Assembly: GCA_016195815.1 (NCBI GenBank)
Contig: JACPYX010000007.1
Coordinates: 248,001-312,000 of the forward strand
DNA: 64,000 bases
Origin: Chloroflexota bacterium
GTDB taxonomy: Bacteria; Chloroflexota; Anaerolineae; Anaerolineales; Villigracilaceae
Direction of reading: 5' to 3'
Below, piece by piece: positions 26,355 to 34,704 of this stretch (positions are counted from its first letter, which is position 1; each line of letters starts with the position of its first letter). The notes beneath the pieces were generated by a model, which did no database searches, was not told the DNA's origin, and saw only the letters and a program-made list of their open reading frames with translations. The position numbers and the translations under genes are program-made.

Positions 26355-26360
26355 ATTATA
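26355..26360 (-). promoter_or_regulatory. -10 box immediately upstream of the EamA start
   Basis: Consensus TATAAT on the minus strand (26360-26355), with transcription predicted to start near 26348, 3-4 nt before the ATG. No Shine-Dalgarno sequence can fit, so initiation is probably leaderless or nearly so. Confidence 0.45.
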
Positions 26361-26410
26361 CTTGTCCCGCCTTGGCCCGCTGGCTGCAAAGTATTTCTTT
26401 AGGCAGAGAC

Positions 26411-27832
26411 TCAGTTACCCGTCAGATGGCGCAAATTGCTCAACACAGACTCAATCTCGTCAACCGAAACAGGCCGGTCTTCATCGCGATGTTTTAACCT
26501 GCCCGCCTGTGCCTGTTCAACAGCCACTGCGCGCACGGTCGTATCGCGTTTCAACGCTTCCTTGACCAGCGCCGCGCCTTGCGCGTACCCGATCAGCGGG
26601 TTCAAGGCTGTCACGATGATGGCGTTCTTCTCCAGCCAGCCTTCGGCCTTCTCACGGTTGGCGCTCAGTCCGCGCACGGCCTTATCGGTGAAGGCGCGCA
26701 CGGCTTCGATTGTTATCTGCATTTCCTCGAACAGCTCATAAGCGATGACTGGCATCATCACATTCAATTCCAGTTGACCGGCTTGCGCGGCCAGCGCCAC
26801 GCTCGCATCGCATCCCACTACGTGGAACATGGCCATATTCAGCATCTCAGCCATGACCGGATTAACCTTGCCGGGCATAATGCTCGAACCGGGCTGGACG
26901 GCGGGCAATTGAATCTCGTCCAGGCCGGTGGATGGGCCGGATGACAGCAAACGAAAATCGTTTGCGATTCGGATCAAGGTCAAGGCCAGGGTGCGGATGG
27001 AGGCGGAGAAGGCGGCCGCGTCCGACATGGATTGCATCGTCTCGAATAAATTATCCGACTCGCGCAATCTGAAGCCGGTCAACTCAGACAGCTTCCTGAC
27101 CATTTGAGCGTGATATTGGGGATGGGCGTTCAAACCGGACCCGACAGCGGTGCCGCCGATCCCGAGGCGGCTCAGCCCCTCGGCCGCGTATCTTATTCGC
27201 TGTGCGTCGCGTTCAACGGCTTTGGCATACGCCCCAAATTCCTGGCCCAGCCGTACAGGCACAGCGTCCTGCAAATGTGTGCGCCCCGATTTGATGATGT
27301 CGTCGAACTCGGTTGCTTTTTCATTCAAAGCGTCGGATAGATTCTTCAAAACAGCCAGCAATTCGTCCAGCCGCCACAAACAACCCAGACGAATTGCGGT
27401 CGGGATGGTGTCGTTCGTAGATTGCGACATGTTGACATGATCGTTGGGATGGACGCGATATTCCCCCAGTTTCCCGCCCATCAATTGAGTGGCGCGATTT
27501 GCAATGACCTCGTTCGTGTTCATGTTGTGACTGGTGCCCGCTCCGGCCTGGAACGGATCGACCGGGAACTGATCTCTCCATTTATCGTCAATCACTTCCT
27601 GCGCGGCGCGGACGATCGCACCGGCCCGTTCGGCATCGAGCAAACCCAAATCGCGATTGACTTCAGCCGCGGCTCGTTTGATGACCGCCATAGACCAGAC
27701 AAAAGCCCGCCGCGGCTTTAATCCTGAAATGGGAAAGTTCTCGACCGCGCGCTGAGTCTGCGCGCCATATAAAGCCTCGGCCGGGACGTGTACATCGCCG
27801 AGCGAATCATGTTCGATACGCGTAGTAGTCAT
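26411..27832 (-). CDS. Aspartase/fumarase-family lyase (aspartate ammonia-lyase more likely than class II fumarase)
   Basis: Reversible addition or removal of ammonia or water on fumarate; 473 residues. The superfamily signature GSSIMPGKVNPVMAEML with the catalytic Ser loop is intact. Several stretches are aspartase-like: DQFPVDPFQAGAGTSHNMNTNEV, split here as DQFPVDPFQAG and AGTSHNMNTNEV; VNMSQSTNDT (fumarases usually read SQSSND); RLLSSGPSTGLDEIQLP; and AQAGQLELNVMMPV. The N-terminal ALYGAQTQRA is fumarase-like, so the choice stays open. ATG 27832 has AGGA about 9 nt upstream. It follows arfB by 62 bp on the same strand. Confidence 0.85.
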   Translation of the reverse strand: MTTTRIEHDSLGDVHVPAEALYGAQTQRAVENFPISGLKPRRAFVWSMAVIKRAAAEVNRDLGLLDAERAGAIVRAAQEVIDDKWRDQFPVDPFQAGAGTSHNMNTNEVIANRATQLMGGKLGEYRVHPNDHVNMSQSTNDTIPTAIRLGCLWRLDELLAVLKNLSDALNEKATEFDDIIKSGRTHLQDAVPVRLGQEFGAYAKAVERDAQRIRYAAEGLSRLGIGGTAVGSGLNAHPQYHAQMVRKLSELTGFRLRESDNLFETMQSMSDAAAFSASIRTLALTLIRIANDFRLLSSGPSTGLDEIQLPAVQPGSSIMPGKVNPVMAEMLNMAMFHVVGCDASVALAAQAGQLELNVMMPVIAYELFEEMQITIEAVRAFTDKAVRGLSANREKAEGWLEKNAIIVTALNPLIGYAQGAALVKEALKRDTTVRAVAVEQAQAGRLKHRDEDRPVSVDEIESVLSNLRHLTGN

Positions 27833-27894
27833 GCTGTGGGTTCCTGTATGGCAATAATTTTAATGCCTCGACGATTTCGCGTTGAGGGTGCCGT

Positions 27895-28314
27895 TTACTG
27901 TTCAAGCAGCTTGTTCGAGCGGATGCGTTTTACTTCCGCGCGCCTTTTCTTGGACTGCAAACGCTTCTCTCTCGACCCGGCAGTGGGCCTCGTTTTCTGA
28001 CGCGGCTTGGGCGCTTCGAGCGACTTCTGTGCCAATGCAATGAAACGCGCAATGGCGTCGGCGCGGTTTTGCTCCTGCGTCCGGCGGCGGCGCGCTTCGA
28101 TGATCAGCACACCTTCCTGCGTAATGCGTTTGCCCGCCAGCCTGACCAGCCGCGCCTTAACATCTGCAGGCAGGGACGTGTTGCCCCGCACATCGAAGCG
28201 TAATTGCACGGCCGTCGCCACCTTGTTGACATTCTGTCCGCCCGGCCCCGCCGCGCGGATGTAATCAAAGGTCACTTCGCGTTCGTCAATATTGATGGCA
28301 GAATTTATTTTCAT
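27895..28314 (-). CDS. arfB: Peptidyl-tRNA hydrolase ArfB (ribosome rescue)
   Basis: Frees ribosomes stalled on non-stop messages by hydrolysing peptidyl-tRNA. It has 139 residues. The GGQ motif is in RAAGPGGQNVNKVATAVQLRFD, and the C-terminal tail KPRQKTRPTAGSREKRLQSK, then KRRAEVKRIRSNK, is the basic segment that sits in the empty mRNA channel. I start at ATG 28314 (MKINSAINIDEREV), the usual family N-terminus. The ATG comes only 4 nt after the T-run of the korB terminator, with no Shine-Dalgarno sequence, so how it is expressed is unclear. Confidence 0.93.
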   Translation of the reverse strand: MKINSAINIDEREVTFDYIRAAGPGGQNVNKVATAVQLRFDVRGNTSLPADVKARLVRLAGKRITQEGVLIIEARRRRTQEQNRADAIARFIALAQKSLEAPKPRQKTRPTAGSREKRLQSKKRRAEVKRIRSNKLLEQ

Positions 28315-28318
28315 AATT

Positions 28319-28352
28319 AAAAAGCATGGACACAGCATTGCTGTGTCCATGC
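28319..28352 (-). terminator. Terminator after korB
   Basis: On the minus strand GCATGGACACAGCA pairs perfectly with TGCTGTGTCCATGC across a one-base centre (28352-28324), followed by TTTTT (28323-28319). It ends the GntR-korA-korB operon and directly abuts the arfB start. Confidence 0.88.
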
Positions 28353-28363
28353 AAGATTGACGG

Positions 28364-29419
28364 TTAGAACATCAGGCTGTTGATCAAATCTATTTTATCG
28401 GGGGCCGGCCTGAGATCCGCCTGGGTGAGGCGGTTAAGCGGGGTGTCGGTCAGGTTGTAGGTGTCGGTCAGCGCGGGTTTGGTGGGGTCTATATAAAGCA
28501 GGCCGGTGATGAGCCAGTTGTTGCGCCGGGCTTCTTCCATCACGCGCAGGGCCTCGAAACGATTGGTCGGGTCGTATCCTTTTTCGAGATTTTTCAAGAT
28601 GACCGTTGAGCCATCGTGCAGGCCGACTTCGCGCACTTCACCTTCATCCATTTCACGTTCGAGAACGATTTCGTTGCGCGGGGCGATGTAGGTGATGTCG
28701 TGCAGAGGCTCCTCGTGATCTTTGCCCCAGGCGTAGGAGTGGAAGGTATTGTCCTGATTGTTGAAGGTCACGCAGGGACTGATGATGTCGAGCAGGGCGG
28801 TGCCATTGTGAGCCAGGGCGGCCTTGAGCAATTCCTTAACCTGTTTGGGGTTGCCCGCGAAGGAGCGCGCCACAAAGGTGGCGTTGGAGGCGAGTCCCTC
28901 CATGCAGATATCAACGGGCATGTACTGGTTGACGCCCTGGTGTTTGAGACTCAGCCCAACTTCAGATGTGGCCGAGAACTGGCCTTTGGTCAGGCCGTAC
29001 ACGCCGTTATTCTCGACGATATAAACCATGTTGACGTTGCGGCGGATGATGTGCTTGAACTGGCCCATGCCGATGCTGGCAGTATCGCCGTCGCCCGAGA
29101 CGCCCAGGCCTTTCGCATGATGGTCGCCGAACAGCGCGCCGGTGGCAATGGATGGCATGCGTCCGTGCAGGCTGTTGAAACCGAACGAACGGTTCATAAA
29201 ATAGGTCGGCGATTTGCTCGAACAACCAATGCCGCTGAACTTGATCACGTTCTCAGGCACAATGTTCATTTCAAACAGCGCGCTCACGATCTGGTTCGAG
29301 ATCGAGTTATGCCCACAACCCTGGCATAGAGTAGTCGGGTTGCCGCGGTAATCATTTTTTGCGAGACCGGCAAGATTTACCTGTACGTTTGTGCCGGCCA
29401 TTGGAAGAGTTTCAGTCAT
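28364..29419 (-). CDS. korB: 2-oxoacid:ferredoxin oxidoreductase, beta subunit
   Basis: TPP-binding subunit of a 2-oxoglutarate (or related 2-oxoacid):ferredoxin oxidoreductase; 351 residues. CQGCGHNSISNQIVSALFE at the N-terminus and SGDGDTASIGMGQFKHIIRR followed by ENNGVYGLTKGQ form the TPP/Mg site. The length and NPTTLCQGCG start fit KorB rather than the shorter pyruvate enzymes. ATG 29419 has AGGAG upstream; the frame is open a further 6 codons. It lies 42 bp downstream of the alpha-gamma subunit gene. No separate four-cluster ferredoxin subunit is encoded, as in two-subunit KorAB enzymes. Confidence 0.92.
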   Translation of the reverse strand: MTETLPMAGTNVQVNLAGLAKNDYRGNPTTLCQGCGHNSISNQIVSALFEMNIVPENVIKFSGIGCSSKSPTYFMNRSFGFNSLHGRMPSIATGALFGDHHAKGLGVSGDGDTASIGMGQFKHIIRRNVNMVYIVENNGVYGLTKGQFSATSEVGLSLKHQGVNQYMPVDICMEGLASNATFVARSFAGNPKQVKELLKAALAHNGTALLDIISPCVTFNNQDNTFHSYAWGKDHEEPLHDITYIAPRNEIVLEREMDEGEVREVGLHDGSTVILKNLEKGYDPTNRFEALRVMEEARRNNWLITGLLYIDPTKPALTDTYNLTDTPLNRLTQADLRPAPDKIDLINSLMF

Positions 29420-29461
29420 AGTTTTCTCCTTTTTCATCCGCTAAATTTCACGGATCAGGAT

Positions 29462-31417
29462 TTATTTTCGTTTGGATGTGGCCTTCGTCTTTGCCGACGA
29501 GATTTTCTTGCTGGCGGTTTTCCTGCCCGCCGCATGATTTGACCTGGAACCGGTCGCCGTTTTCGATGCCTTTACTTTGGCTGGAGATTTTTTCGCCGCG
29601 CCGGCAACTTTTGCCGTTACCGGTTTTTTATATTTTGCCAAAATTCCTTCGCGCACCCACTTAGCGGAAGCAGGCAAACCATCGCCGTAAGCGACAGATT
29701 GGAAGTGTGCGCCATATTCGGGATAATCTATTTTGAGCATTTGATCCATCTGGCCATCGCGGTTCATTTCGACCACGAAGATCTGATCGTATTTCTTGAT
29801 GAAGGCCGTGACTTCGTCTGTGAAGGGCAGTGCCCGCACACGCAGGAAATCCGTTTTTAGGTTGTGCTGTGTGGCGAGTTGGTGCTGCGCTTCGAGCACC
29901 GCGGCTTCGGTCGAGCCGAAGGCGATGATACCGACCGTCGCTCCGCTCATCTTATGCAGAACTGGCGCAGGGACATATTGTTTGGCGGTCTCATATTTCT
30001 TTTCGAGCCTATCCATATTTTTCAGCCAGACCGGAGCCTCTTCACTGTACTTGGCATATTCATCATGACCAGTGCCGCGTGTGAAGTATGAACTCAATGG
30101 ACTCTTATTGCCGGGCACGGTGCGATAGGGAATGCCGTCGCCGTCTTTGTCGAGATAGCGTCCCCAATTCCCCTTGATCTCCTCAAGGTCTTTTTCCCAT
30201 AAAACTTTGCCGCGATCCATTGGGACATTAGGATATGTGAAGGGTTTGCTCATCCACTGGTTCATGCCCATGTCGAGATCGCTCAACACAAAGACCGGGG
30301 TCTGCAAACGCTCGGCAATATCGAAAGCCTTCCAGCCGAACTCGAAGCATTCATCCACGCCGCCGGGCAACAGAATAACAGATTGAGAATCGCCATGGCC
30401 GATGAAGGCCACAAAGGTCAGGTCGCCTTGTGAAGTGCGCGTCGGCAAACCGGTCGAAGGACCGATGCGGGTCACATCCCAGATCACAACCGGAACCTCT
30501 GAATAATAAGCCAGGCCGGCAAACTCTGTCATCAGGCTCAGGCCGGGACCCGATGTGGATGTCATGGAGCGCAGCCCGCTCCAGCCTGCGCCGATTGACA
30601 TGCCAATTGCGGCCAGCTCATCCTCTGCCTGCACGACAGCGTAAGTATGTTTGCCGTCTTCGCGCTTGCGAAGTTGCGGCAGGTAATCGTTCAACGCTTC
30701 TGCCAAACTTGTGGCCGGTGTGATTGGATACCATGCCGCGAATTGCACGCCGCCGAAAATAGAACCGAGCGCTGCAGCGGTGTTGCCGTCCGCCATGATC
30801 AATCCGTCGGTTTTGGTCATTGGCTCGACGTAGAACGGGTCTTTCTTTTCAAGATTGGCCTTCGTCCATTCAGCAGCGGCCTTGACTGTGTTAAAGTTCA
30901 TGTCAATCGGCTTTTGTTTGTTTTTGAAATGGAAAGTCAGCGCGGCGTTGATCTTGTCGAGGTCAATGCCGAGGATTTGAGCCAGCACGCCAACGTAAAC
31001 CATGTTGCCGACCAGATCGCGATAATCACTGGGAATATTAGGGTCGCTTTTGACAATGCTTTTCACAGGCATCGGATAAGTAAAAATGTCCGTGCGAGTG
31101 ATGGGTTGTTTAATATCATCCGCGTAGAAGAAAGCGCCACCGGCCGCTGTCTCTGCCTGGTCGCGTGTAAATGAGTTGGGATTCATAGCCACAACGATAT
31201 CATGTTCCTCGCGGCGGGCGATGTATCCGTCTTTGTTGACACGGATGGTGTACCACGTCGGCAGACCTTGAATATTGGAAGGGAACAGGTTCTTGCCCGA
31301 GACCGGGATGCCCATTTTGAACAATGCGCGCAAAATGGTGTTGTTGGCAGTTGAACTGCCTGAGCCGTTCACAGTGCCGACTGTGATGGAAAAATCATTG
31401 ATTATTTTGTTCGACAT
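29462..31417 (-). CDS. korA: 2-oxoacid:ferredoxin oxidoreductase, fused gamma-alpha subunit with basic C-terminal tail
   Basis: Large subunit of the KorAB enzyme; 651 residues. The N-terminal gamma domain (about 1-180) starts INDFSITVGTVNGSGSSTAN, and the alpha domain carries AAWYPITPATSLAEALNDYL, EDELAAIGMSIGAGWSG and TSTSGPGLSLMTEF. The catalytic core ends near KWVREGILAKYKKP (about residue 596); the last 55 residues are Lys/Ala/Ser-rich (for example AAKKSPAKVKASKTATG), resembling histone H1-like tails and not needed by the fold. AGGAGACTT precedes the ATG. It is transcribed after the GntR-family regulator gene, which starts the operon. Confidence 0.92.
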   Translation of the reverse strand: MSNKIINDFSITVGTVNGSGSSTANNTILRALFKMGIPVSGKNLFPSNIQGLPTWYTIRVNKDGYIARREEHDIVVAMNPNSFTRDQAETAAGGAFFYADDIKQPITRTDIFTYPMPVKSIVKSDPNIPSDYRDLVGNMVYVGVLAQILGIDLDKINAALTFHFKNKQKPIDMNFNTVKAAAEWTKANLEKKDPFYVEPMTKTDGLIMADGNTAAALGSIFGGVQFAAWYPITPATSLAEALNDYLPQLRKREDGKHTYAVVQAEDELAAIGMSIGAGWSGLRSMTSTSGPGLSLMTEFAGLAYYSEVPVVIWDVTRIGPSTGLPTRTSQGDLTFVAFIGHGDSQSVILLPGGVDECFEFGWKAFDIAERLQTPVFVLSDLDMGMNQWMSKPFTYPNVPMDRGKVLWEKDLEEIKGNWGRYLDKDGDGIPYRTVPGNKSPLSSYFTRGTGHDEYAKYSEEAPVWLKNMDRLEKKYETAKQYVPAPVLHKMSGATVGIIAFGSTEAAVLEAQHQLATQHNLKTDFLRVRALPFTDEVTAFIKKYDQIFVVEMNRDGQMDQMLKIDYPEYGAHFQSVAYGDGLPASAKWVREGILAKYKKPVTAKVAGAAKKSPAKVKASKTATGSRSNHAAGRKTASKKISSAKTKATSKRK

Positions 31418-31461
31418 AAGTCTCCTAAATGTTTTACCGCGGCGTTGGCCGCGAAAAGTTA

Positions 31462-32136
31462 CTATTCGGGGCGTTGAGCGAGCAGGTCAATGTGTTTTAT
31501 CAAAGCCTCACGTCCCGCCTCGTATTTGCCGTTGCAAATACTTTCAACCATCTGGGCATGATATTGCCAGACTTCCTGCAAATAATCCATGCCGCCCGCG
31601 TAGACATTGAGGCCAACAGTCTCATAAGCTTCCCAATACGCTTCGAGAATGCCGGTTACAAACGGATCGTCCAGGCGGCGGTAAATTAGCAGATGTAACT
31701 TGCGATGTTCTTCATGCGGAACCTGTATAGGCACACCGTTCAACTTTTCTTGTGCACGTGCGATAAACGCTTTCAATTCGCTCTTGTCTTCATCTGTTAA
31801 TTTGGATACTGCTTCGTTCCAATAGGCGGCCTCAACGTGATTGCGTAAATTCGAATATTTTTGAAAATAGCTTGAGTCGAGGGCCAGCGCATATTGCAAA
31901 CTCTGTCTGACGGCAGGCGTGAAAGTGTAGGGAAGTCGCCTCATTCCAGTCCGAGGCCGGACCTCCACTAAACCGAGCGCACGCGCCACTTCAAGTTGTT
32001 CACGCAACCCGGCTACGCTGATGCCTAATTCCCGACTGAGCTCTGTTAACGCCGCAAGTCTATTCTCGGCCTCATCATGTGCAGCCAAGTAACGGAAGAA
32101 CTCAGAAATGTCTGGAGAAATGCGTTCTCGAAGCAT
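31462..32136 (-). CDS. GntR/FadR-family transcriptional regulator (FCD domain)
   Basis: DNA-binding regulator of 224 residues. The N-terminal winged helix has LAALTELSRELGISVAGLRE followed by QLEVARALGLVEVRPRTGMR. The C-terminal all-helical FCD-type domain (about 80-220) binds an effector, with acidic and His residues in HEEHRKLHLLIYRRLDDPF and YHAQMVESI. It is the first gene of the operon with korA and korB (44 bp upstream of korA), so it probably senses a 2-oxoacid or related metabolite and controls the operon, including itself. The start ATG 32136 follows a strong promoter by about 28 nt. Confidence 0.85.
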   Translation of the reverse strand: MLRERISPDISEFFRYLAAHDEAENRLAALTELSRELGISVAGLREQLEVARALGLVEVRPRTGMRRLPYTFTPAVRQSLQYALALDSSYFQKYSNLRNHVEAAYWNEAVSKLTDEDKSELKAFIARAQEKLNGVPIQVPHEEHRKLHLLIYRRLDDPFVTGILEAYWEAYETVGLNVYAGGMDYLQEVWQYHAQMVESICNGKYEAGREALIKHIDLLAQRPE

Positions 32137-32170
32137 AATGTCTGATTAATCTGATTATTCTTAGGAATGT

Positions 32171-32199
32171 AGTATAATGCGTTAAACAAATTGCGTCAA
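32171..32199 (-). promoter_or_regulatory. Promoter of the GntR-korA-korB operon
   Basis: TTGACG (32199-32194), a 17-nt spacer and TATACT (32176-32171) on the minus strand. Between the predicted start (about 32164) and the ATG lie two direct copies of TCTGATTA (32141-32148 and 32150-32157) and the palindrome GATTAATC (32143-32150), candidate sites for autoregulation. Confidence 0.7.
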
Positions 32200-32219
32200 G
32201 GAATTTTTGGGCATGAAGT

Positions 32220-32525
32220 GCCATAACATATATTAGGTTTAAAAAGAATCCAGCGCCCCCAATACCTTGTGGTCGGTTAACGATTTGCTTTGCGCCATGT
32301 TGGCTGGCAATAGCTTGGAATTGAATGCCATAGTCCCTGAAAAAAACTTCTGGTTGCACGCGTGATGAGACATGGGATATGAAAACAATGCGGCGAAGTT
32401 AGAGGCTCAGGGTCGTATAATTTATCTCAAGGATGTTTCTCAAGTTTTTAACTTGATGGCATTAATGGAAGTATTGCTTTATATGAAAAGCGAGCTAAAA
32501 CTAAAGTTGGGCCTGCAAGGTAGTG
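32220..32525. other. AT-rich intergenic stretch with a 17-bp palindrome
   Basis: This part of the 428-bp gap between the divergent regulator and the 520-residue protein encodes nothing that I can support. It holds a TATAAT at 32416-32421 without a good -35, and the palindrome TCAAGTT-TTT-AACTTGA at 32440-32456, a possible operator or weak hairpin. Confidence 0.4.
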
Positions 32526-32531
32526 TATAAT
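32526..32531 (+). promoter_or_regulatory. -10 box of the two-gene unknown cassette
   Basis: TATAAT at 32526-32531, preceded directly by TG. No -35 at 16-18 nt is convincing. The start would be near 32538, leaving a leader of about 27 nt with AAGGA before the ATG at 32565. Confidence 0.4.
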
Positions 32532-32564
32532 TATTTGGCTAATAAAATAAGTCACAAGGAATCT

Positions 32565-34127
32565 ATGGCTGGAAACTTTTCTCTATCATTGGATTATTGG
32601 AAGACACTCCAAATCACATCACAAGATGTTGAAGTTTTACATACACATTTGTTCGAAGCTGAGACACCGCTTACAGCGCGTGACCTTGCATTGATATTCA
32701 TTGAGACGCGCGTTAAGTTTGAACGTGATGCACGCGCGAAGGAACGTCAGGCAGGAGGCAAGACATTCATCCCAAGGGGAAAATTTAATATAGGCGACAA
32801 TTTGGTATTCCCAGCCCTCGGTTGGGAAAAAGGCCGGATAACGGCGACCCGCTCGGGGGTTAATCCTGATGCGGGCGAATTCGATGTAATCACTGTCGCA
32901 CTGGCGGATGGTTCAGAGAAGATGTTCGCCGCCGGGCTTGCAAATCATATTTTGAACGAAGAATCGTTCGCGGCGGCTGAGGAAGAAAATCTTAACCCGG
33001 AAACAATTTTGCAGGAAAATGGAATCGAGATCGAGAAAAAACTTGAAATTGCTTTTTCGAATGACGAAAGCCTTGTGAAGATCGCGGGGCGCTGGTTTCC
33101 ACGCGGCCTGCTTATTAATGTAAATGAAGGCCATCTCAATTTAGCCGAGGCGGCATTGGACATAGCGCAGGGTGAGCCTCAACCGACTTCTGCCTTGTTG
33201 AAGGATGTGGAATTGCCAGCCGGCGTAAATTCGAAGTTGGCCGAGTTCTCTTTGAATTATGCCCTTCAGGACGACGAGCGCTTCGATGAAGTCGGCCCGT
33301 CCGGTGAAGTGCTGTGGTGTTTACGCCGTCTTGAGCCGGGCGCGGTGCGTGAAGTGCCGGCACCTTTGCGCTATGAACAAATCAAGTATGATCGGTTTGT
33401 CCTCGACGAGGCCATGTTGAAACTTGAGACTCAACTGGACGATGAGTTGAGCGATGTGGATGGAACCTTTCGTAAAGACGTCAAAGAAGTGACGATTAGC
33501 TTGATCTATCCTCATCTGCGCGCCGGCACTTTGCCGCTTTCAGCGCGTACGCGCTTGTTATTCCCAACCGCAATTGAGTCTCCGCGCGTTCGTTTCACTT
33601 TGGTGGATGGCAAATCCGGTTTGAGGATGCCGGCTTGGGCGGTACTCGAGCATGGATATGTTTTTGGATTGCGCGACTGGTATAAAAATCTTCAACTTAT
33701 CCCCGGCAGTTTGGTCTCGGTGAAGCGCGGGCAGAAATCCGGAGAAGTGATCGTGGAAGCCAGGACTCAGCGTTCATCTAAAGATTGGGTGCGGACATTG
33801 ATCGTGGGCGCGGATGGCGGTCTCGTGTTTGCGATGTTGAAGCAGGCTATTACCGCTGAATTCAACGACCGCATGGCGATTTATGTACCTGATTTCAAGG
33901 CGCTCGATCCGTTATGGGAGAAGAAGCGGACGTTTGAAGAACTGGTTGTTTCTGTAATGCGCGAGATGACCAAACTCACCCCGCAGGGGCATGTCCATGC
34001 GCAGGAGTTATATGCGGCGGTCAATCTTGTACGCCGCGTACCGCCCGCACCCTTGTTTGCTTTGTTGGCAAGCCAGCCGCGTTTTATCCATGTGGGCGAT
34101 TTGCATTTCCGTCTGGAGGAGGCATAA
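32565..34127 (+). CDS. Unrecognised protein, possible winged-helix / HARE-HTH-like nucleic-acid-binding protein
   Basis: I do not recognise this 520-residue protein. It has no signal peptide or membrane segment, so it is cytoplasmic. Residues about 10-50 (TSQDVEVLHTHLFEAETPLT and ARDLALIFIETRV) could form a helix-turn-helix. Residues about 75-135 (FNIGDNLVFPALGWEKGRIT, then DVITVALADGSEKMFAA) look like a small beta barrel of the KOW/SH3 kind. The C-terminal 50 residues (LTPQGHVHAQELYAAVNLVR, then PAPLFALLASQPRFIHVGD) resemble HARE-HTH winged helices such as in RpoE/delta. ATG 32565 has AAGGA upstream. The next gene starts at the base after its stop, so the two are surely co-expressed. Confidence 0.75.
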   Translation: MAGNFSLSLDYWKTLQITSQDVEVLHTHLFEAETPLTARDLALIFIETRVKFERDARAKERQAGGKTFIPRGKFNIGDNLVFPALGWEKGRITATRSGVNPDAGEFDVITVALADGSEKMFAAGLANHILNEESFAAAEEENLNPETILQENGIEIEKKLEIAFSNDESLVKIAGRWFPRGLLINVNEGHLNLAEAALDIAQGEPQPTSALLKDVELPAGVNSKLAEFSLNYALQDDERFDEVGPSGEVLWCLRRLEPGAVREVPAPLRYEQIKYDRFVLDEAMLKLETQLDDELSDVDGTFRKDVKEVTISLIYPHLRAGTLPLSARTRLLFPTAIESPRVRFTLVDGKSGLRMPAWAVLEHGYVFGLRDWYKNLQLIPGSLVSVKRGQKSGEVIVEARTQRSSKDWVRTLIVGADGGLVFAMLKQAITAEFNDRMAIYVPDFKALDPLWEKKRTFEELVVSVMREMTKLTPQGHVHAQELYAAVNLVRRVPPAPLFALLASQPRFIHVGDLHFRLEEA

Positions 34128-34589
34128 ATGAGTCTGCTTAAACCGTCTGTCCAGACACCCTTCCATATAGACTTTGAGTGGTGGGAGCAGAACGATCGCG
34201 ATTGGCGCGTTTACCTGCGCAGTTTGTTATGTGCAGACCACCAGCAGTCATTGGCCGATGTGCAGGAAGGCGCGTTGATTGACTGGATAGACCCTGATAC
34301 GGCCGAGGTGAAACCAGTGGATGGAATCCAGCATGCGCTCATGAGTCATTGCGCGCTCCTGCCCGATTTTGTCAACGAACACACCGCGGTGGTCGAAGCC
34401 GTTTTTCGTATTTTTCTCGTCAATGGCAATCAGCCGATGAACGCGGCATCTCTTTCGAAGCAACTTCATCGCCCGGCCGAAACCATCTTGCGGACTTTGG
34501 CCGGCCCGCGTGTCTACCGAGGGTTAAGGCCTTATCAGACCTCAAAGCCGCAAGATGAAACAGAAGAAACCGAAGCCGCGGCAGTTTGA
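34128..34589 (+). CDS. Unrecognised small protein with predicted helix-turn-helix, partner of the preceding gene
   Basis: I do not recognise this 153-residue protein. It is cytoplasmic and acidic. The N-terminal part has WWEQNDRDWRVYLRSLLCAD, a tryptophan-rich amphipathic segment. Residues about 95-140 (EAVFRIFLVNGNQPMNAASL and SKQLHRPAETILRTLAGPRV) read as a winged helix with recognition helix ETILRTLAG. The ATG at 34128 directly follows the TAA of the upstream gene. tRNA-Arg begins 8 bp after its stop, with no terminator between them, so the tRNA may be part of the same transcript. Confidence 0.72.
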   Translation: MSLLKPSVQTPFHIDFEWWEQNDRDWRVYLRSLLCADHQQSLADVQEGALIDWIDPDTAEVKPVDGIQHALMSHCALLPDFVNEHTAVVEAVFRIFLVNGNQPMNAASLSKQLHRPAETILRTLAGPRVYRGLRPYQTSKPQDETEETEAAAV

Positions 34590-34597
34590 GTGCCTTT

Positions 34598-34670
34598 GCC
34601 CCTGTAGCTCAATGGATAGAGCACCTGCCTTCTAAGCAGTAGGTTGTGGGTTCGAATCCCGCCAGGGGCG
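34598..34670 (+). tRNA. tRNA-Arg (TCT)
   Basis: Cloverleaf of 73 nt: acceptor GCCCCTG/CAGGGGC, D-arm AGCTCAATGGATAGAGCA, anticodon stem CTGCC/GGCAG-type (CTGCCTTCTAAGCAG) with loop CTTCTAA (anticodon TCT), T-arm GTGGGTTCGAATCCCGC. The discriminator is G and CCA is not encoded. No terminator separates it from tpx. Confidence 0.97.
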
Positions 34671-34704
34671 CTGGTAAGAATAAACTACATTAGGAATATT
34701 TTCT

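Noticed and set aside
26411-27832. Plain fumarase (fumC) call
   Set aside because: SQSTND, GTSHNMN and the DQFPVD region fit aspartase better, so no firm symbol is given.
29462-29630. KorA basic tail as a frameshift artefact
   Set aside because: The tail is coherent Lys/Ala/Ser low complexity ending in a proper stop, and similar tails occur on L21 and Lon.
32102-32359. 85-codon minus-strand reading frame between the regulator and the unknown cassette
   Set aside because: It overlaps the regulator start and its promoter, has no ribosome site and resembles nothing known.
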